This document shows positions 32,715 to 41,050 of a stretch of 64,000 nt of DNA, one piece after another; within the stretch, counting starts at the first letter, position 1, and each line of letters starts with the position of its first letter. A program made the position numbers and the translations under genes. The notes below the pieces were generated by a model. It saw only the letters and a list, made by a program, of their open reading frames with translations. It was not told the origin of the DNA and did no database searches. The stretch comes from Paenibacillus silvestris (GTDB lineage: Bacteria; Bacillota; Bacilli; Paenibacillales; NBRC-103111): positions 967,065 through 1,031,064 of the forward strand of contig NZ_WTUZ01000022.1 of assembly GCF_009882985.1 (NCBI RefSeq), given 5' to 3'.

Positions 32715-34067
32715 ATGGATACAGAAAACCTCCATTACTTTGAAAAAGCACCTATCGCAAAAGCCGTAGCTCACTTTGCAGTGCCCATGATGCTAGGCAC
32801 GTCAATGAGCGTTATCTATTCCATCTTGAATGCCTATTTCCTTGGTACGCTTCACAATACAGCGATGTTAACCGCACTCGCACTAACTTTACCGTTATTC
32901 GCGGTCATTATGGCGTTAGGCAACTTGATTGGCATGGGCAGTGGTACATTCATCTCCCGTTTGCTAGGGGAGAAAAAATACGAGGATGTCAAGCATGTGT
33001 CTTCATTCGCCTTTTACAGCAGTTTAGTTCTCGGTCTTATCGTGATGGCCGTCAGTCTTCCGTTGATCGATTCCATTGTTCATAGTTTGGGAGCAACACC
33101 TGAATCCTTCGAATTCACGAAGGACTATGTCACGATTATGCTCATTGGTTCGCCAATCGTCATATTATTTTTCACGATGGAGAATATTGTTCGCTCAGAG
33201 GGTGCTGCTATCACGTCGATGACGGGTATGATTCTCAGTGTTGTCGTAAATATTATTCTCGATGTACTCGTGATCTTCGTATTCCACTGGGGCGTAAGCG
33301 GCGTTGCGTCTGCTACTGTCATTTCTAACTTGGTTGCGATCGTATTCTACGCTTTCCACATGAGAAATAAGAGTCAATTCTTAAGCGTCTCCCTAAAATG
33401 GTTCAAGGTTAGCAAGGAGATATTGAGCAATGTATTCAAAATCGGAGTTCCCGTCTTTATTATGAGCATCTTCTTGGGTGCTATGTCACTCATTTTTAAC
33501 CATTTTCTTGTTGAATATGGGGATCCGGCCGTAGCGGCTTTCGGAATTTCGTCGCGTCTATTGCAATTTCCCGAATTTATTCTAATGGGGTTATGCGAGG
33601 GCGTCGTGCCCCTCATTGCCTTTTCATATACAGCGAATAAATTACGTATGAAGCATACGATTGGATTTACGATCAAAGTGATTGTGGCTTTGGCCGGAGT
33701 GTTCGGCATCATCGTCTATCTAATCTCCGACCACTTAATCGGATTATTCACGAATGACCCGCAATTAATCGAGATGGGCAGCTACATCTTACATGTAACG
33801 TTCCTATCCCTATTCATTACGGGAATGACCACGTTGTTTACGGGGATCTTTCAAGCGACGGCACAAGGAACCGCCGCATTCATTATGTCTATTATTCAAG
33901 GAATAACTCTGATTCCTGTGCTCTATTTCGCAAATCGAATGAACGGCTTCCACGGTGTGGTCTGGTCAATCGTCATAGCGGATGCCGTCGCGTTCCTTGT
34001 TGGTGCCATAATGCTGTATGTTCTGCGGAACAAATTGAAGCCGGATTTGGATAGTTTGGTACAGTAA
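32715..34067 (+). CDS. MATE family multidrug efflux transporter (MepA-like)
   Basis: 450 residues with about twelve helices. Markers are FAVPMMLGTSMSVIYSILNA, GMGSGTFISRLLGEKKYEDV and IGVPVFIMSIFLGAMSLIFN, as in the MepA/NorM families that export cationic drugs against Na+ or H+. GAGGAAGG lies before the ATG. Divergent to and probably repressed by the adjacent TetR protein. Substrate unknown. Confidence 0.9.
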   Translation: MDTENLHYFEKAPIAKAVAHFAVPMMLGTSMSVIYSILNAYFLGTLHNTAMLTALALTLPLFAVIMALGNLIGMGSGTFISRLLGEKKYEDVKHVSSFAFYSSLVLGLIVMAVSLPLIDSIVHSLGATPESFEFTKDYVTIMLIGSPIVILFFTMENIVRSEGAAITSMTGMILSVVVNIILDVLVIFVFHWGVSGVASATVISNLVAIVFYAFHMRNKSQFLSVSLKWFKVSKEILSNVFKIGVPVFIMSIFLGAMSLIFNHFLVEYGDPAVAAFGISSRLLQFPEFILMGLCEGVVPLIAFSYTANKLRMKHTIGFTIKVIVALAGVFGIIVYLISDHLIGLFTNDPQLIEMGSYILHVTFLSLFITGMTTLFTGIFQATAQGTAAFIMSIIQGITLIPVLYFANRMNGFHGVVWSIVIADAVAFLVGAIMLYVLRNKLKPDLDSLVQ

Positions 34068-34382
34068 GAACATAACATTCAGCAAGGCAGGGCGTATTTG
34101 AATCATAGGCAACGGGCAACAGAGTTTCTGGGAAGGAAGTAGATATTCGCAATTAAAAAGTCCTTGACCTCAGGTCGAGGATTTTTTTCTATGGTACAAG
34201 GATCGAACGACCGGGGCCCGATGGGGAATGTTCTTAAGTTCATGTCAAATACAGATGGCAAGAACTTGAAGACATTGGGACTAACTGACCAGGTTATTGT
34301 CTGCGGTACATGATGTATATAGATTTATGGGCTAGGGAAAATTAACTGCTGTTCGTAAAATGAGCAGGACAATGGAGGAACT
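34068..34382. other. Intergenic region between the MATE gene and the hydrolase gene
   Basis: Holds the terminator at 34155-34189 and no supported gene. Confidence 0.5.
34155..34189 (+). terminator. Terminator of the MATE gene
   Basis: AAAAAGTCCTTGACCT / AGGTCGAGGATTTTTTT stem with a T-run. Confidence 0.8.
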
Positions 34383-35444
34383 ATGATGTCAAGAAGAACT
34401 AAATCTAAGGCACTAACGGTGGCGACGCTGCTAATCATAACTCTAATGCTTCCTACCGTATGCTTGGCAACAACCTACAAGCAAAATGCCGCACCAGAAA
34501 CGAAACCGACACTTATTTCTGCACCATCAGAATTAAGCAGAAACGAGAGTATGGACGAAGAACTAGTTAAAACGCTAGAGGGTTTTCATAATGGAACTAA
34601 AACGGTCAATGGAATCAAACTTCACTATGTAGAAGGCGGCAAAGGCGAACCGCTATTTCTGCTACCAGGATGGCCCGAAACGTGGTATGAATATCGCAAA
34701 ATAATGCCTGAATTAGCTAAGTATTATCATGTTTATTCCATCGATATTCGTGGAATGGGCAGTTCCGACAAGCCAACAACCGGCTACGACAAGAAAACGA
34801 TGGCGTCCGATATTTATGCCTTGATGAACGAGCTGGGTTATAAAAATATTTATATTGCAGGCCATGATATCGGGTCCACGGTTGCTTATGCTTTCGCGGC
34901 TAATTACCCGCATGCCACAAAAAAACTAGCCATGCTCGACATCTCACATCCAGACAACAACATGTTGAAGGTACCGATCGTGGCACCACCTGGCTCGTAT
35001 GATGTGAGTAATCCAGACCGTGCAAAGTTCCCTTGGTGGTGGGCGTTTAACGCTGTCCCTAATTTGCCCGAGCAATTGCTGCAAGGTAAAAATCTAGACA
35101 TAGCCTACAATTGGGCTTACGATTATTTATCCTACGATAAACCTGCTCTTACCCCACAGGAAAAAGCAATCTACATCGCGGCCTATGCAAAACCCGATGC
35201 GCTTCGGGCAGCTAACGATTGGTTTCGAGCGTTTCGTCAGGATATCGACGATTTCAATACATATAAAAAACTAACTATGCCGGTCTTGGGCATTTACGGT
35301 ACAACAGGAATTAGCGACCTGGGACCTTTCCTAAAAGAAAATACTAAGAACCCGAAAGTGGTGGAACTCAAAAAAACCGGACATTGGATTGCAGAAGAGC
35401 AGCCGGAAGAAACCATCAAACAGTTTAAGGAGTTTTTTCGGTAA
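34383..35444 (+). CDS. Exported alpha/beta hydrolase, epoxide hydrolase-like
   Basis: 353 residues. A signal peptide covers about 1-30 (LLIITLMLPTVCLA). The fold signs are LFLLPGWPETWYEYRKIMP (HGWP-type oxyanion region), the nucleophile elbow GHDIGSTVAYAFA with Asp162, and a late GHWIAEEQPEE with the catalytic His. An Asp rather than Ser nucleophile marks the epoxide hydrolase/haloalkane dehalogenase branch. GGAGG lies 5-8 nt before two ATGs. Substrate unknown. Confidence 0.8.
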   Translation: MMSRRTKSKALTVATLLIITLMLPTVCLATTYKQNAAPETKPTLISAPSELSRNESMDEELVKTLEGFHNGTKTVNGIKLHYVEGGKGEPLFLLPGWPETWYEYRKIMPELAKYYHVYSIDIRGMGSSDKPTTGYDKKTMASDIYALMNELGYKNIYIAGHDIGSTVAYAFAANYPHATKKLAMLDISHPDNNMLKVPIVAPPGSYDVSNPDRAKFPWWWAFNAVPNLPEQLLQGKNLDIAYNWAYDYLSYDKPALTPQEKAIYIAAYAKPDALRAANDWFRAFRQDIDDFNTYKKLTMPVLGIYGTTGISDLGPFLKENTKNPKVVELKKTGHWIAEEQPEETIKQFKEFFR

Positions 35445-35544
35445 AAATGGATTTCATCATAGTGGAGTTCGGCGGCTGTTCCATCCATTCATTTTTAATC
35501 ATGATGTCGGCTCTATTCTTTGCATATTAGGGGGAATTAACAAT

Positions 35545-35574
35545 TTGACATATTGCAAATATGTAATGTATAAT
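35545..35574 (+). promoter_or_regulatory. Promoter of the ArsR gene with a palindromic operator
   Basis: TTGACA (35545-35550) and TATAAT (35569-35574) with an 18-bp spacer. The palindrome ACATATTGCAAATATGT (35548-35564) fills the spacer. The ATG at 35582 is only 7 nt after the -10, so the transcript is probably leaderless. Confidence 0.75.
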
Positions 35575-35581
35575 AGCCAAC

Positions 35582-35881
35582 ATGACCAACCCAATTGATA
35601 TTTTCAAGGCACTTTCCAATGAAGCACGTATTCAAATTTTAGAATGGCTGAAAGATCCAACAACACATTTTTCTCCCCAGGAAGGGGCTGATCTTATTAC
35701 TGTTGGGGTATGTGTTAGTCAAATCACTGAAAAACTAAATATGAATCAGTCTACTGCTTCGCAATATCTCTCAATTCTTCAAAGAGCAGGACTGGTCCAT
35801 GCTACACGTTCAGGGAAATGGACCTATTACAGAAGGAATGAAGATGCGATTAATGATATTGGTCAATTTCTTCAGAAATAA
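35582..35881 (+). CDS. ArsR family transcriptional regulator
   Basis: 99 residues. It starts at IFKALSNEARIQILEWLKDP, the canonical ArsR opening, and has a winged HTH with MNQSTASQYLSILQRAGLVH and TRSGKWTYYRRN. One Cys (GVCVSQI) sits at the metal-site-like position but no second ligand is evident, so a metal sensor is unlikely. It has no ribosome-binding site and probably a leaderless mRNA. Its operator resembles a site before the alcohol dehydrogenase gene, which it may control. Confidence 0.85.
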   Translation: MTNPIDIFKALSNEARIQILEWLKDPTTHFSPQEGADLITVGVCVSQITEKLNMNQSTASQYLSILQRAGLVHATRSGKWTYYRRNEDAINDIGQFLQK

Positions 35882-35898
35882 CCTAAATAAGAGTACAG

Positions 35899-35931
35899 AA
35901 AACTGAATTCATCTTTTGAATTCAGTTTTTC
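35899..35931 (+). terminator. Terminator of the ArsR gene
   Basis: AAAACTGAATTC / GAATTCAGTTTTT stem with a T-run. Confidence 0.85.
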
Positions 35932-35938
35932 CAAGAGC

Positions 35939-36000
35939 AATCATATCGACAATTTGCAAAATGTAAATTTTTTTGAATAATCATATCGATAATTTGTAAT
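35939..36000. promoter_or_regulatory. Direct repeat with an ArsR-operator-like site before the alcohol dehydrogenase gene
   Basis: AATCATATCGACAATTTGCA (from 35939) and AATCATATCGATAATTTGTA (from 35979) recur at exactly 40 bp. The first contains ACAATTTGCAAAATGT (35949-35964), a near-palindrome with the TTGCAAA core of the ArsR operator. A TATAAT follows at 36010-36015. Confidence 0.5.
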
Positions 36001-36139
36001 ATATAGATATATAATTAGGGAGGTGAGGTGTGTTTGGTTGATTTGTGATCCGCGTTTCAGAATAGTCAGTATTCGATGCTAATACGTAACTGCATGTATT
36101 GGCAAAAAAATAAATTTCAATGAGAGAGGGATAGCGAAT

Positions 36140-37306
36140 ATGCAAAACTTTGAATTTCAGAACCCGACTAAGCTTTTATTTGGAAAAGGTCAAATAAGCA
36201 CCCTGAAAAAAGAAATTCCAGCTTACGGCAAACGTATTTTGCTAGTGTACGGTGGCGGAAGCATCAAAAAAATTGGGCTTTACGAGAAAGTTATCAGTGA
36301 ACTGAAGGAAATCGGCGCATTTGTCATTGAGCTAGGAGGAGTTGAACCGAACCCACGACTGACAACCGTCCAAAAAGGGATTAACCTAATAAGAGAAAAT
36401 CAGCTTGATTTCATTCTTGCAGTCGGTGGCGGCAGCGTCATTGATGCTGCTAAAGCGATTGCCGCGGGCGTGCCATATGATGGCGACGTATGGGATATCG
36501 TGACTAGTAAGGTGAGTGCCCCGTCTAATTCTGTACCAATTGGCACAGTTATAACGATAGCGGGAACGGGATCAGAGATGAACGGAAATTCCGTCATTAC
36601 GAATTGGGAAACGAATACGAAAGCATTCTTCAACTCCAGTCATGTGCTTCCAAGATTCAGTGTTCTAGATCCAGAGCTTACAATCTCTGTACCACGGGAT
36701 CAAACGGTATACGGCAGCGTTGATATTATGTCCCATGTCTTCGAACAGTATTTTCATGGTTCGAGCCATGCACCTCTTCAAGAAAGAATCGGTGAAGCGA
36801 TTCTTCGCACTGTCGTCGAGACGGCGCCTAAGCTCGTGAACGATTTGAACAATTACGAATATCGCGAAGTCATGTTATTGAATGGAACACTGGCTTTAAA
36901 CGGTCTAACGGCAATGGGCGTGAGCCCGGATTGGTCGACACATCTTATCGAACATGCTGTATCAGCTGTGCATGACATCCCACATGGCGGGGGTATCGCG
37001 ATAATTACGCCGCATTGGATGGAACATGTCGCGGCCGTACGGCCGGAGAAAGTTGCACAGTTTGGTGTTCGTGTATTCGATTTGGACCGGGCAGGTAAAA
37101 CGGATGCTGAGTTGGCAGCGGAAGCGATCCAGTCTCTTAAGGAGTTTTGGAAATCCATTGGTGCGCCTACGAAGCTGTCGGACTATGGAATTGATGACAA
37201 GGAAATTGAACTGATGACGGAAAGGGCTATGCTCGCCGACCAAATTGGTAGCTATGTTTCTCTTACAAAAGAAGACGTCAGAAAGATTTTGAGAAATTCT
37301 TTATAA
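36140..37306 (+). CDS. Iron-containing (group III) alcohol dehydrogenase, YqhD/YugJ-like
   Basis: 388 residues. MQNFEFQNPTKLLFGKG at the start, the dinucleotide site GGGSIKK and VGGGSVIDAAKAIAAG, and the metal region DIMSHVFEQYF with HLIEHAVSAVHDIPHGGG are all present. Relatives reduce aldehydes with NAD(P)H, including methylglyoxal and butanal. GAGAGAGGG lies before the ATG. It is upstream of, and convergent with, an aldo-keto reductase, in an arrangement reminiscent of E. coli yqhD-dkgA under the AraC regulator YqhC. Confidence 0.88.
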   Translation: MQNFEFQNPTKLLFGKGQISTLKKEIPAYGKRILLVYGGGSIKKIGLYEKVISELKEIGAFVIELGGVEPNPRLTTVQKGINLIRENQLDFILAVGGGSVIDAAKAIAAGVPYDGDVWDIVTSKVSAPSNSVPIGTVITIAGTGSEMNGNSVITNWETNTKAFFNSSHVLPRFSVLDPELTISVPRDQTVYGSVDIMSHVFEQYFHGSSHAPLQERIGEAILRTVVETAPKLVNDLNNYEYREVMLLNGTLALNGLTAMGVSPDWSTHLIEHAVSAVHDIPHGGGIAIITPHWMEHVAAVRPEKVAQFGVRVFDLDRAGKTDAELAAEAIQSLKEFWKSIGAPTKLSDYGIDDKEIELMTERAMLADQIGSYVSLTKEDVRKILRNSL

Positions 37307-37315
37307 TGTACTTAA

Positions 37316-37351
37316 AACTGGGCTGTCTCAAGAAGAGGCAGCCCAGTTTTG
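37316..37351. terminator. Bidirectional terminator
   Basis: AAACTGGGCTG / CAGCCCAGTTTT stem between the convergent dehydrogenase and aldo-keto reductase genes. Confidence 0.8.
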
Positions 37352-37372
37352 GCTTAGCTAGTCCCGCAACTG

Positions 37373-38224
37373 TTAAATGTCAAGCTTACGGGTACCAAGC
37401 CATTTCACCTTTTCAGGATCGCGATGCGAAAAGAACAGGCTCTGTTTCGTATCTAACGTAGTAATAGATGCCATATCATCTTGGCTTAATTTAAAATCAA
37501 AGATGTTGAAGTTTTCAATCATTCTTTCTTTACGGACAGACTTTGGAATCACAACGATTTCTCTTTGTGTCAACCAACGTAAAACGACCTGAGCAACGGA
37601 TTTATTATATTTTTCAGCTATATTTACCAATACCTCGTTCTGGAACAAGTTATTTTTCCCTTCAGCAAAAGGTGCCCAGGATTCAATCTGAACATGATTC
37701 TCTTTCATGAATGTTGCATTTTCGATTTGTTGGTTGAATGGATGTGTTTCAACCTGGTTTACTGCAGGAACAATTTCATTATGAATGATTAGATCGATCA
37801 GACGATCTTCATGGAAGTTACTAACACCAATTGCCCGAACCTTTCCTTCACGATACAGTTCCTCCATAGCCCGCCAAGATCCATGCACATCGCCGAATGG
37901 CTGATGAATTAAATATAAATCCAAATAATCCAATTGTAATCGTTCCAGCGATTTTTCAAATGCCTTTTTTGTGCGCTCATAACCAGTATCCTGAACCCAA
38001 AGTTTCGTCGTGATAAATAACTCTTCTCTTGCCACGCCGCTACGTTTAATCCCTTTGCCAACTGCTTCCTCGTTTAGATAAGAGGCAGCTGTATCAATCA
38101 GCCGATATCCTGCCATAATAGCGTCATAAACACTTTGTTCACATTCATTTTGATCTGCAATCTGGAATACACCAAAACCTAATATAGGCATCTCAACACG
38201 ATTGTTCAAAATTACTTTTTGCAT
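37373..38224 (-). CDS. Aldo/keto reductase (2,5-diketogluconate reductase/YvgN type)
   Basis: 283 residues. Catalytic residues are Asp and Tyr in LIDTAASYLNEEAVGKGI, the Lys in LFITTKLWV and the His in YLIHQP; the C-terminal VIPKSVRKERMIENFNIFDF binds NADPH. Such enzymes reduce methylglyoxal and other carbonyls. Start ATG 38224 has GGAGGAG 8 nt upstream; the longer frame does not. A 40-bp box 88 bp upstream is shared with the operon at 39501, indicating common activation. Confidence 0.9.
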   Translation of the reverse strand: MQKVILNNRVEMPILGFGVFQIADQNECEQSVYDAIMAGYRLIDTAASYLNEEAVGKGIKRSGVAREELFITTKLWVQDTGYERTKKAFEKSLERLQLDYLDLYLIHQPFGDVHGSWRAMEELYREGKVRAIGVSNFHEDRLIDLIIHNEIVPAVNQVETHPFNQQIENATFMKENHVQIESWAPFAEGKNNLFQNEVLVNIAEKYNKSVAQVVLRWLTQREIVVIPKSVRKERMIENFNIFDFKLSQDDMASITTLDTKQSLFFSHRDPEKVKWLGTRKLDI

Positions 38225-38311
38225 GTAAACTCCTCCAGTTTTTATGATTATCTGCAAGTCAAATCAATCATATCCATAACAGTTTCACACTCTTATTATG
38301 TATGAAATGAT

Positions 38312-38351
38312 AAAGTGAGCGTTATCCCAATCGTCTCAAATGTTTGCCTAA
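38312..38351 (-). promoter_or_regulatory. AraC-type box A
   Basis: Read on the minus strand it begins TTAGGCAAACATTTGAGACG and continues ATTGGGATAACGCTCACTTT. It is identical to box B at 37 of 40 positions. In both, CATAAT follows 11 nt after the box, so the site covers the -35 region. Confidence 0.75.
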
Positions 38352-38381
38352 ACCTCTCGCTACCACATGAGTAACATGAAA

Positions 38382-38417
38382 GAGGAGCAGTCGCCTAAGC
38401 TACTGCTCCCTGTTTTT
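38382..38417. terminator. Hairpin after the AraC gene
   Basis: GGAGCAGT / ACTGCTCC stem with a CTGTTTTT tail on the plus side. Confidence 0.6.
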
Positions 38418-38423
38418 CTTACT

Positions 38424-39344
38424 TTACGCTTGGACGAGTTGGTCGTAGCCCGCCTTCAAGCGCTTAATATCTTCTCTAGGTGGAAAACCAAACATACGAG
38501 AATATTCACGGCTGAACTGCGATGCACTCTCATAGCCTACTCGGAAAGCTACATCGGCGGCATCCGTTGATTCGGACAGTAATAGGCGCCGGGCTTCCTG
38601 TAATCTCAGCTGTTTTTGGAATTGAAGTGGACTCATGGCAGTTACTTCTTTGAAGTGTCTGTGGAATGTAGAAGTCCCCATGTTGGCTAATTCCGCAAGC
38701 TCCTCGACACGTAAAGGCTTATCCATATTATTGATTATTTGGTCGATAGCCTCGCGGATTCGGTAGGTGCTACTACCTTCCATCGCGATTTGTGCCAAAG
38801 TAGTACCATACTGCCCTTGAAGAAGTCTGTATAAGATTTCTTTCGTGTAGTAGGGAGCCAGAAACGGAATGTCTTTCGGTTTGTCCAGTAAACGAGACAA
38901 TCTCATGATCGCATCCAATATGGATAACTCGACCTCGCCGACAAACATCGCACGTTTTGTACCTTCTTGCTGGTCAATTTGAATGTTTCCCTCATTTAAT
39001 ACCTCTAATATTTGGTTCTGCGTAAATTCCAGCTTTAAGCTAAGATATGGTTCATCGGGAGAAGCCTTTATGACGTGACCGATTACTGGCAAGTTCATAG
39101 AGGAAACCAGATAGTCAGCAGGACCATACTCAAATCGCTCCTGGGACAGTAGTATGTCCTTAAAACCTTGAGCGATGAAACATAAGCAAGGTTTGTATAC
39201 TCGGTAAACGGGCTGAGACACTTGCGAGGCACGAACAATAAATAAAGATGGAATCCCAGTCTCATATACACCGTCTTGACCCGCATGTCGTTCAATCAGT
39301 TCAGCAAGTTCATTCTGTAGGTGATCAATTTGTCCTGACATCAT
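38424..39344 (-). CDS. AraC family regulator (YqhC-like)
   Basis: 306 residues. The N-terminal AraC_N-type domain (RVYKPCLCFIAQGFKDILL, LVSSMNLPVIGHVIKASPDE) is followed by two HTH motifs (LRVEELAELANMGTSTFHRHF and AADVAFRVGYESASQFSREY). E. coli YqhC, with the same layout, senses aldehydes and activates yqhD and dkgA. Here the gene lies between two carbonyl reductase genes, each headed by the same box, so it is the likely activator. The start could be either of two adjacent ATGs. Confidence 0.88.
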   Translation of the reverse strand: MMSGQIDHLQNELAELIERHAGQDGVYETGIPSLFIVRASQVSQPVYRVYKPCLCFIAQGFKDILLSQERFEYGPADYLVSSMNLPVIGHVIKASPDEPYLSLKLEFTQNQILEVLNEGNIQIDQQEGTKRAMFVGEVELSILDAIMRLSRLLDKPKDIPFLAPYYTKEILYRLLQGQYGTTLAQIAMEGSSTYRIREAIDQIINNMDKPLRVEELAELANMGTSTFHRHFKEVTAMSPLQFQKQLRLQEARRLLLSESTDAADVAFRVGYESASQFSREYSRMFGFPPREDIKRLKAGYDQLVQA

Positions 39345-39420
39345 GTCCTCCTTACGAGTTGACCTTTAATGATCTCATTATAGTACAACAATCTTCAATT
39401 GCGAAGTAATGAGGAGAGGA

Positions 39421-39460
39421 TTAGGCAATCATTTGAGACGAATGGGATAACGATCACTTT
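39421..39460 (+). promoter_or_regulatory. AraC-type box B
   Basis: TTAGGCAATCATTTGAGACG then AATGGGATAACGATCACTTT. It lies 41 bp before the start of the CMD-like gene. CATAAT (39472-39477) lies 11 nt after it, with no good -35, as expected for an activator-dependent promoter. Confidence 0.75.
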
Positions 39461-39500
39461 TAAAAGTGTAGCATAATAAGTATGAAAGGGAGCGATTAAA

Positions 39501-39830
39501 ATGCCAGATTCCAAAGAACTTACTATTGCTCAAAAGGCGATCGGAGATTTCGCGCCTAAGTTGGTTGAACTAACAGACGAAGTATTATTTGGAGATGTAT
39601 GGAAGCGCGAGGGACTTTCTCCGCGTGACCGCAGTTTGATTACTGTAGCGATCCTAATCACTGGCGGAAATACGCAGCAGCTGAAAAACCATTTAAATTT
39701 AGCAAAACAAAACGGTCTGTCGGAAGAAGAGCTAATCGAAGCGATGACCCATCTCGCCTTCTATGCAGGTTGGCCGAAAGCAATGTCAGCCATTATGTTT
39801 GCAAAGGATTTATTTACATCCGAGAAGTAA
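39501..39830 (+). CDS. Carboxymuconolactone decarboxylase-like protein
   Basis: 109 residues of the CMD/AhpD fold. LSPRDRSLITVAILITGGNT and HLNLAKQNGLSEEELIEAM with FYAGWPKAMSA are typical of the gamma-CMD branch. There is no CxxC, so it is not an AhpD-type peroxidase. AAAGGGAGCG lies before the ATG. It is 37 bp before an aldo-keto reductase in the same operon under box B. Confidence 0.88.
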   Translation: MPDSKELTIAQKAIGDFAPKLVELTDEVLFGDVWKREGLSPRDRSLITVAILITGGNTQQLKNHLNLAKQNGLSEEELIEAMTHLAFYAGWPKAMSAIMFAKDLFTSEK

Positions 39831-39867
39831 TTAACTATTCGCCCTACCCGTCAAAAGAGGTGATTAC

Positions 39868-40869
39868 ATGGAGATTCGTTCATTAGGAAATACGGGATTA
39901 AAGGTAACCAGTTTGTGCTTGGGAACAATGACCTTTGGCAACCAAGCGGACAAAAAGGCTTCCTTCGAAATTTTGGACAAAGCCTATGATACTGGTGTAA
40001 ATTTCATTGACACTTCCGATGTGTACCCGATTGGAAGACAATCGCATGCCGTCGCCGGTGCAACCGAGTCAATCATCGGGGAGTGGTTGCAAGGCAAACG
40101 AGACAAACTGGTGCTTGCGACAAAGTGTTTTGGCGCGATGGGACCTGGTCCCAACGAAAAGGGCTTGAGCAGGAAGCATATCTTCACAGCGGTTGAGGAC
40201 AGTTTGCGACGCTTAAAGACAGACTATCTGGACCTTTATCAAGCACACCAATTCGACCCAGACACGCCAATAGATGAAACGCTCCGCGCGATGGGTGATC
40301 TTGTCCAGCAAGGAAAAGTCCGTTACATCGGAATCTCCAACTGGCGTGCCTGGCAAGTAGCAAAGGCAAACGGCATTGCTGAGCGGAAAAATTACGCCAG
40401 GATCGTAAGCGTTCAGCCGCGGTACAATCTGTTGTTTCGGATGATTGAGGAAGATTTGGTTCCTATGGCACTTGATGAAGGGATCGGCATTATGACATAC
40501 AACCCACTCGCTGGCGGCATGTTGTCGGGCAGGTATGGAAAAAACGCTCGAATCGAAGAAGGGACCCGGTTTGGACTCGGGAACAATTCGGGGGTCTTCT
40601 ACCAAGAACGATATTGGAAAGAAGCGACGCTCGACGCAGTTGATCGGTACCGGGTCTGGTGTGAAGAGCAGGATTTGAATCCTGTAACGACGGCCGTCAA
40701 ATGGGTCACGCAGCAGTCGGGCATTACCTCCGCCATTATTGGTGCCAGTCATCCGGAGCAATTGGATGCGAGCTTGCAAGCCGCTGAAATGAATGCCTTG
40801 ACGCAGCAGCAGTTAGCATGGCTTGACGGACTATGGTTCTCACTGCCACGCCGCAGCGAATTTAGTTAG
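39868..40869 (+). CDS. Aldo/keto reductase
   Basis: 333 residues. Catalytic Asp and Tyr are in FIDTSDVYPIGRQSH, the Lys in LVLATKCFGAMG and the His in LYQAHQFDPDTPIDE; SAIIGASHPEQLDASL is the NADPH-binding tail. This is the long AKR branch (YghZ/Tas-like) and differs from the shorter AKR at 37373. AAAAGAGGTG precedes the ATG. Co-transcribed with the CMD-like gene. Substrate unknown, probably aldehydes or ketones. Confidence 0.9.
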   Translation: MEIRSLGNTGLKVTSLCLGTMTFGNQADKKASFEILDKAYDTGVNFIDTSDVYPIGRQSHAVAGATESIIGEWLQGKRDKLVLATKCFGAMGPGPNEKGLSRKHIFTAVEDSLRRLKTDYLDLYQAHQFDPDTPIDETLRAMGDLVQQGKVRYIGISNWRAWQVAKANGIAERKNYARIVSVQPRYNLLFRMIEEDLVPMALDEGIGIMTYNPLAGGMLSGRYGKNARIEEGTRFGLGNNSGVFYQERYWKEATLDAVDRYRVWCEEQDLNPVTTAVKWVTQQSGITSAIIGASHPEQLDASLQAAEMNALTQQQLAWLDGLWFSLPRRSEFS

Positions 40870-40906
40870 TCTAGGAAGGAACAGAAATGGAGTAAGTGAA
40901 AGCGAG

Positions 40907-40943
40907 GAGCAGGTCTGCCGACGTGGCAAACTGCTCCTTATTA
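40907..40943 (+). terminator. Hairpin after the aldo-keto reductase gene
   Basis: GGAGCAG / CTGCTCC stem with a CTTATTAG tail; it uses the same arms as the hairpin at 38382. Confidence 0.5.
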
Positions 40944-40967
40944 GTAAAGTGAGAGGAATAGATAATG

Positions 40968-40986
40968 ATTCGAGACGAATGGGATA
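40968..40986 (+). promoter_or_regulatory. AraC-type box C (partial)
   Basis: ATTCGAGACGAATGGGATA matches the core of box B at 18 of 19 positions; the flanks have diverged. It lies 65 bp before the MFS gene. Confidence 0.6.
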
Positions 40987-41050
40987 TCTGCCTTTCTCAT
41001 TTGCTGCTCAGAGAATCAGCGGTAATCATATTGTTTTAAGGAGGCAAAAG

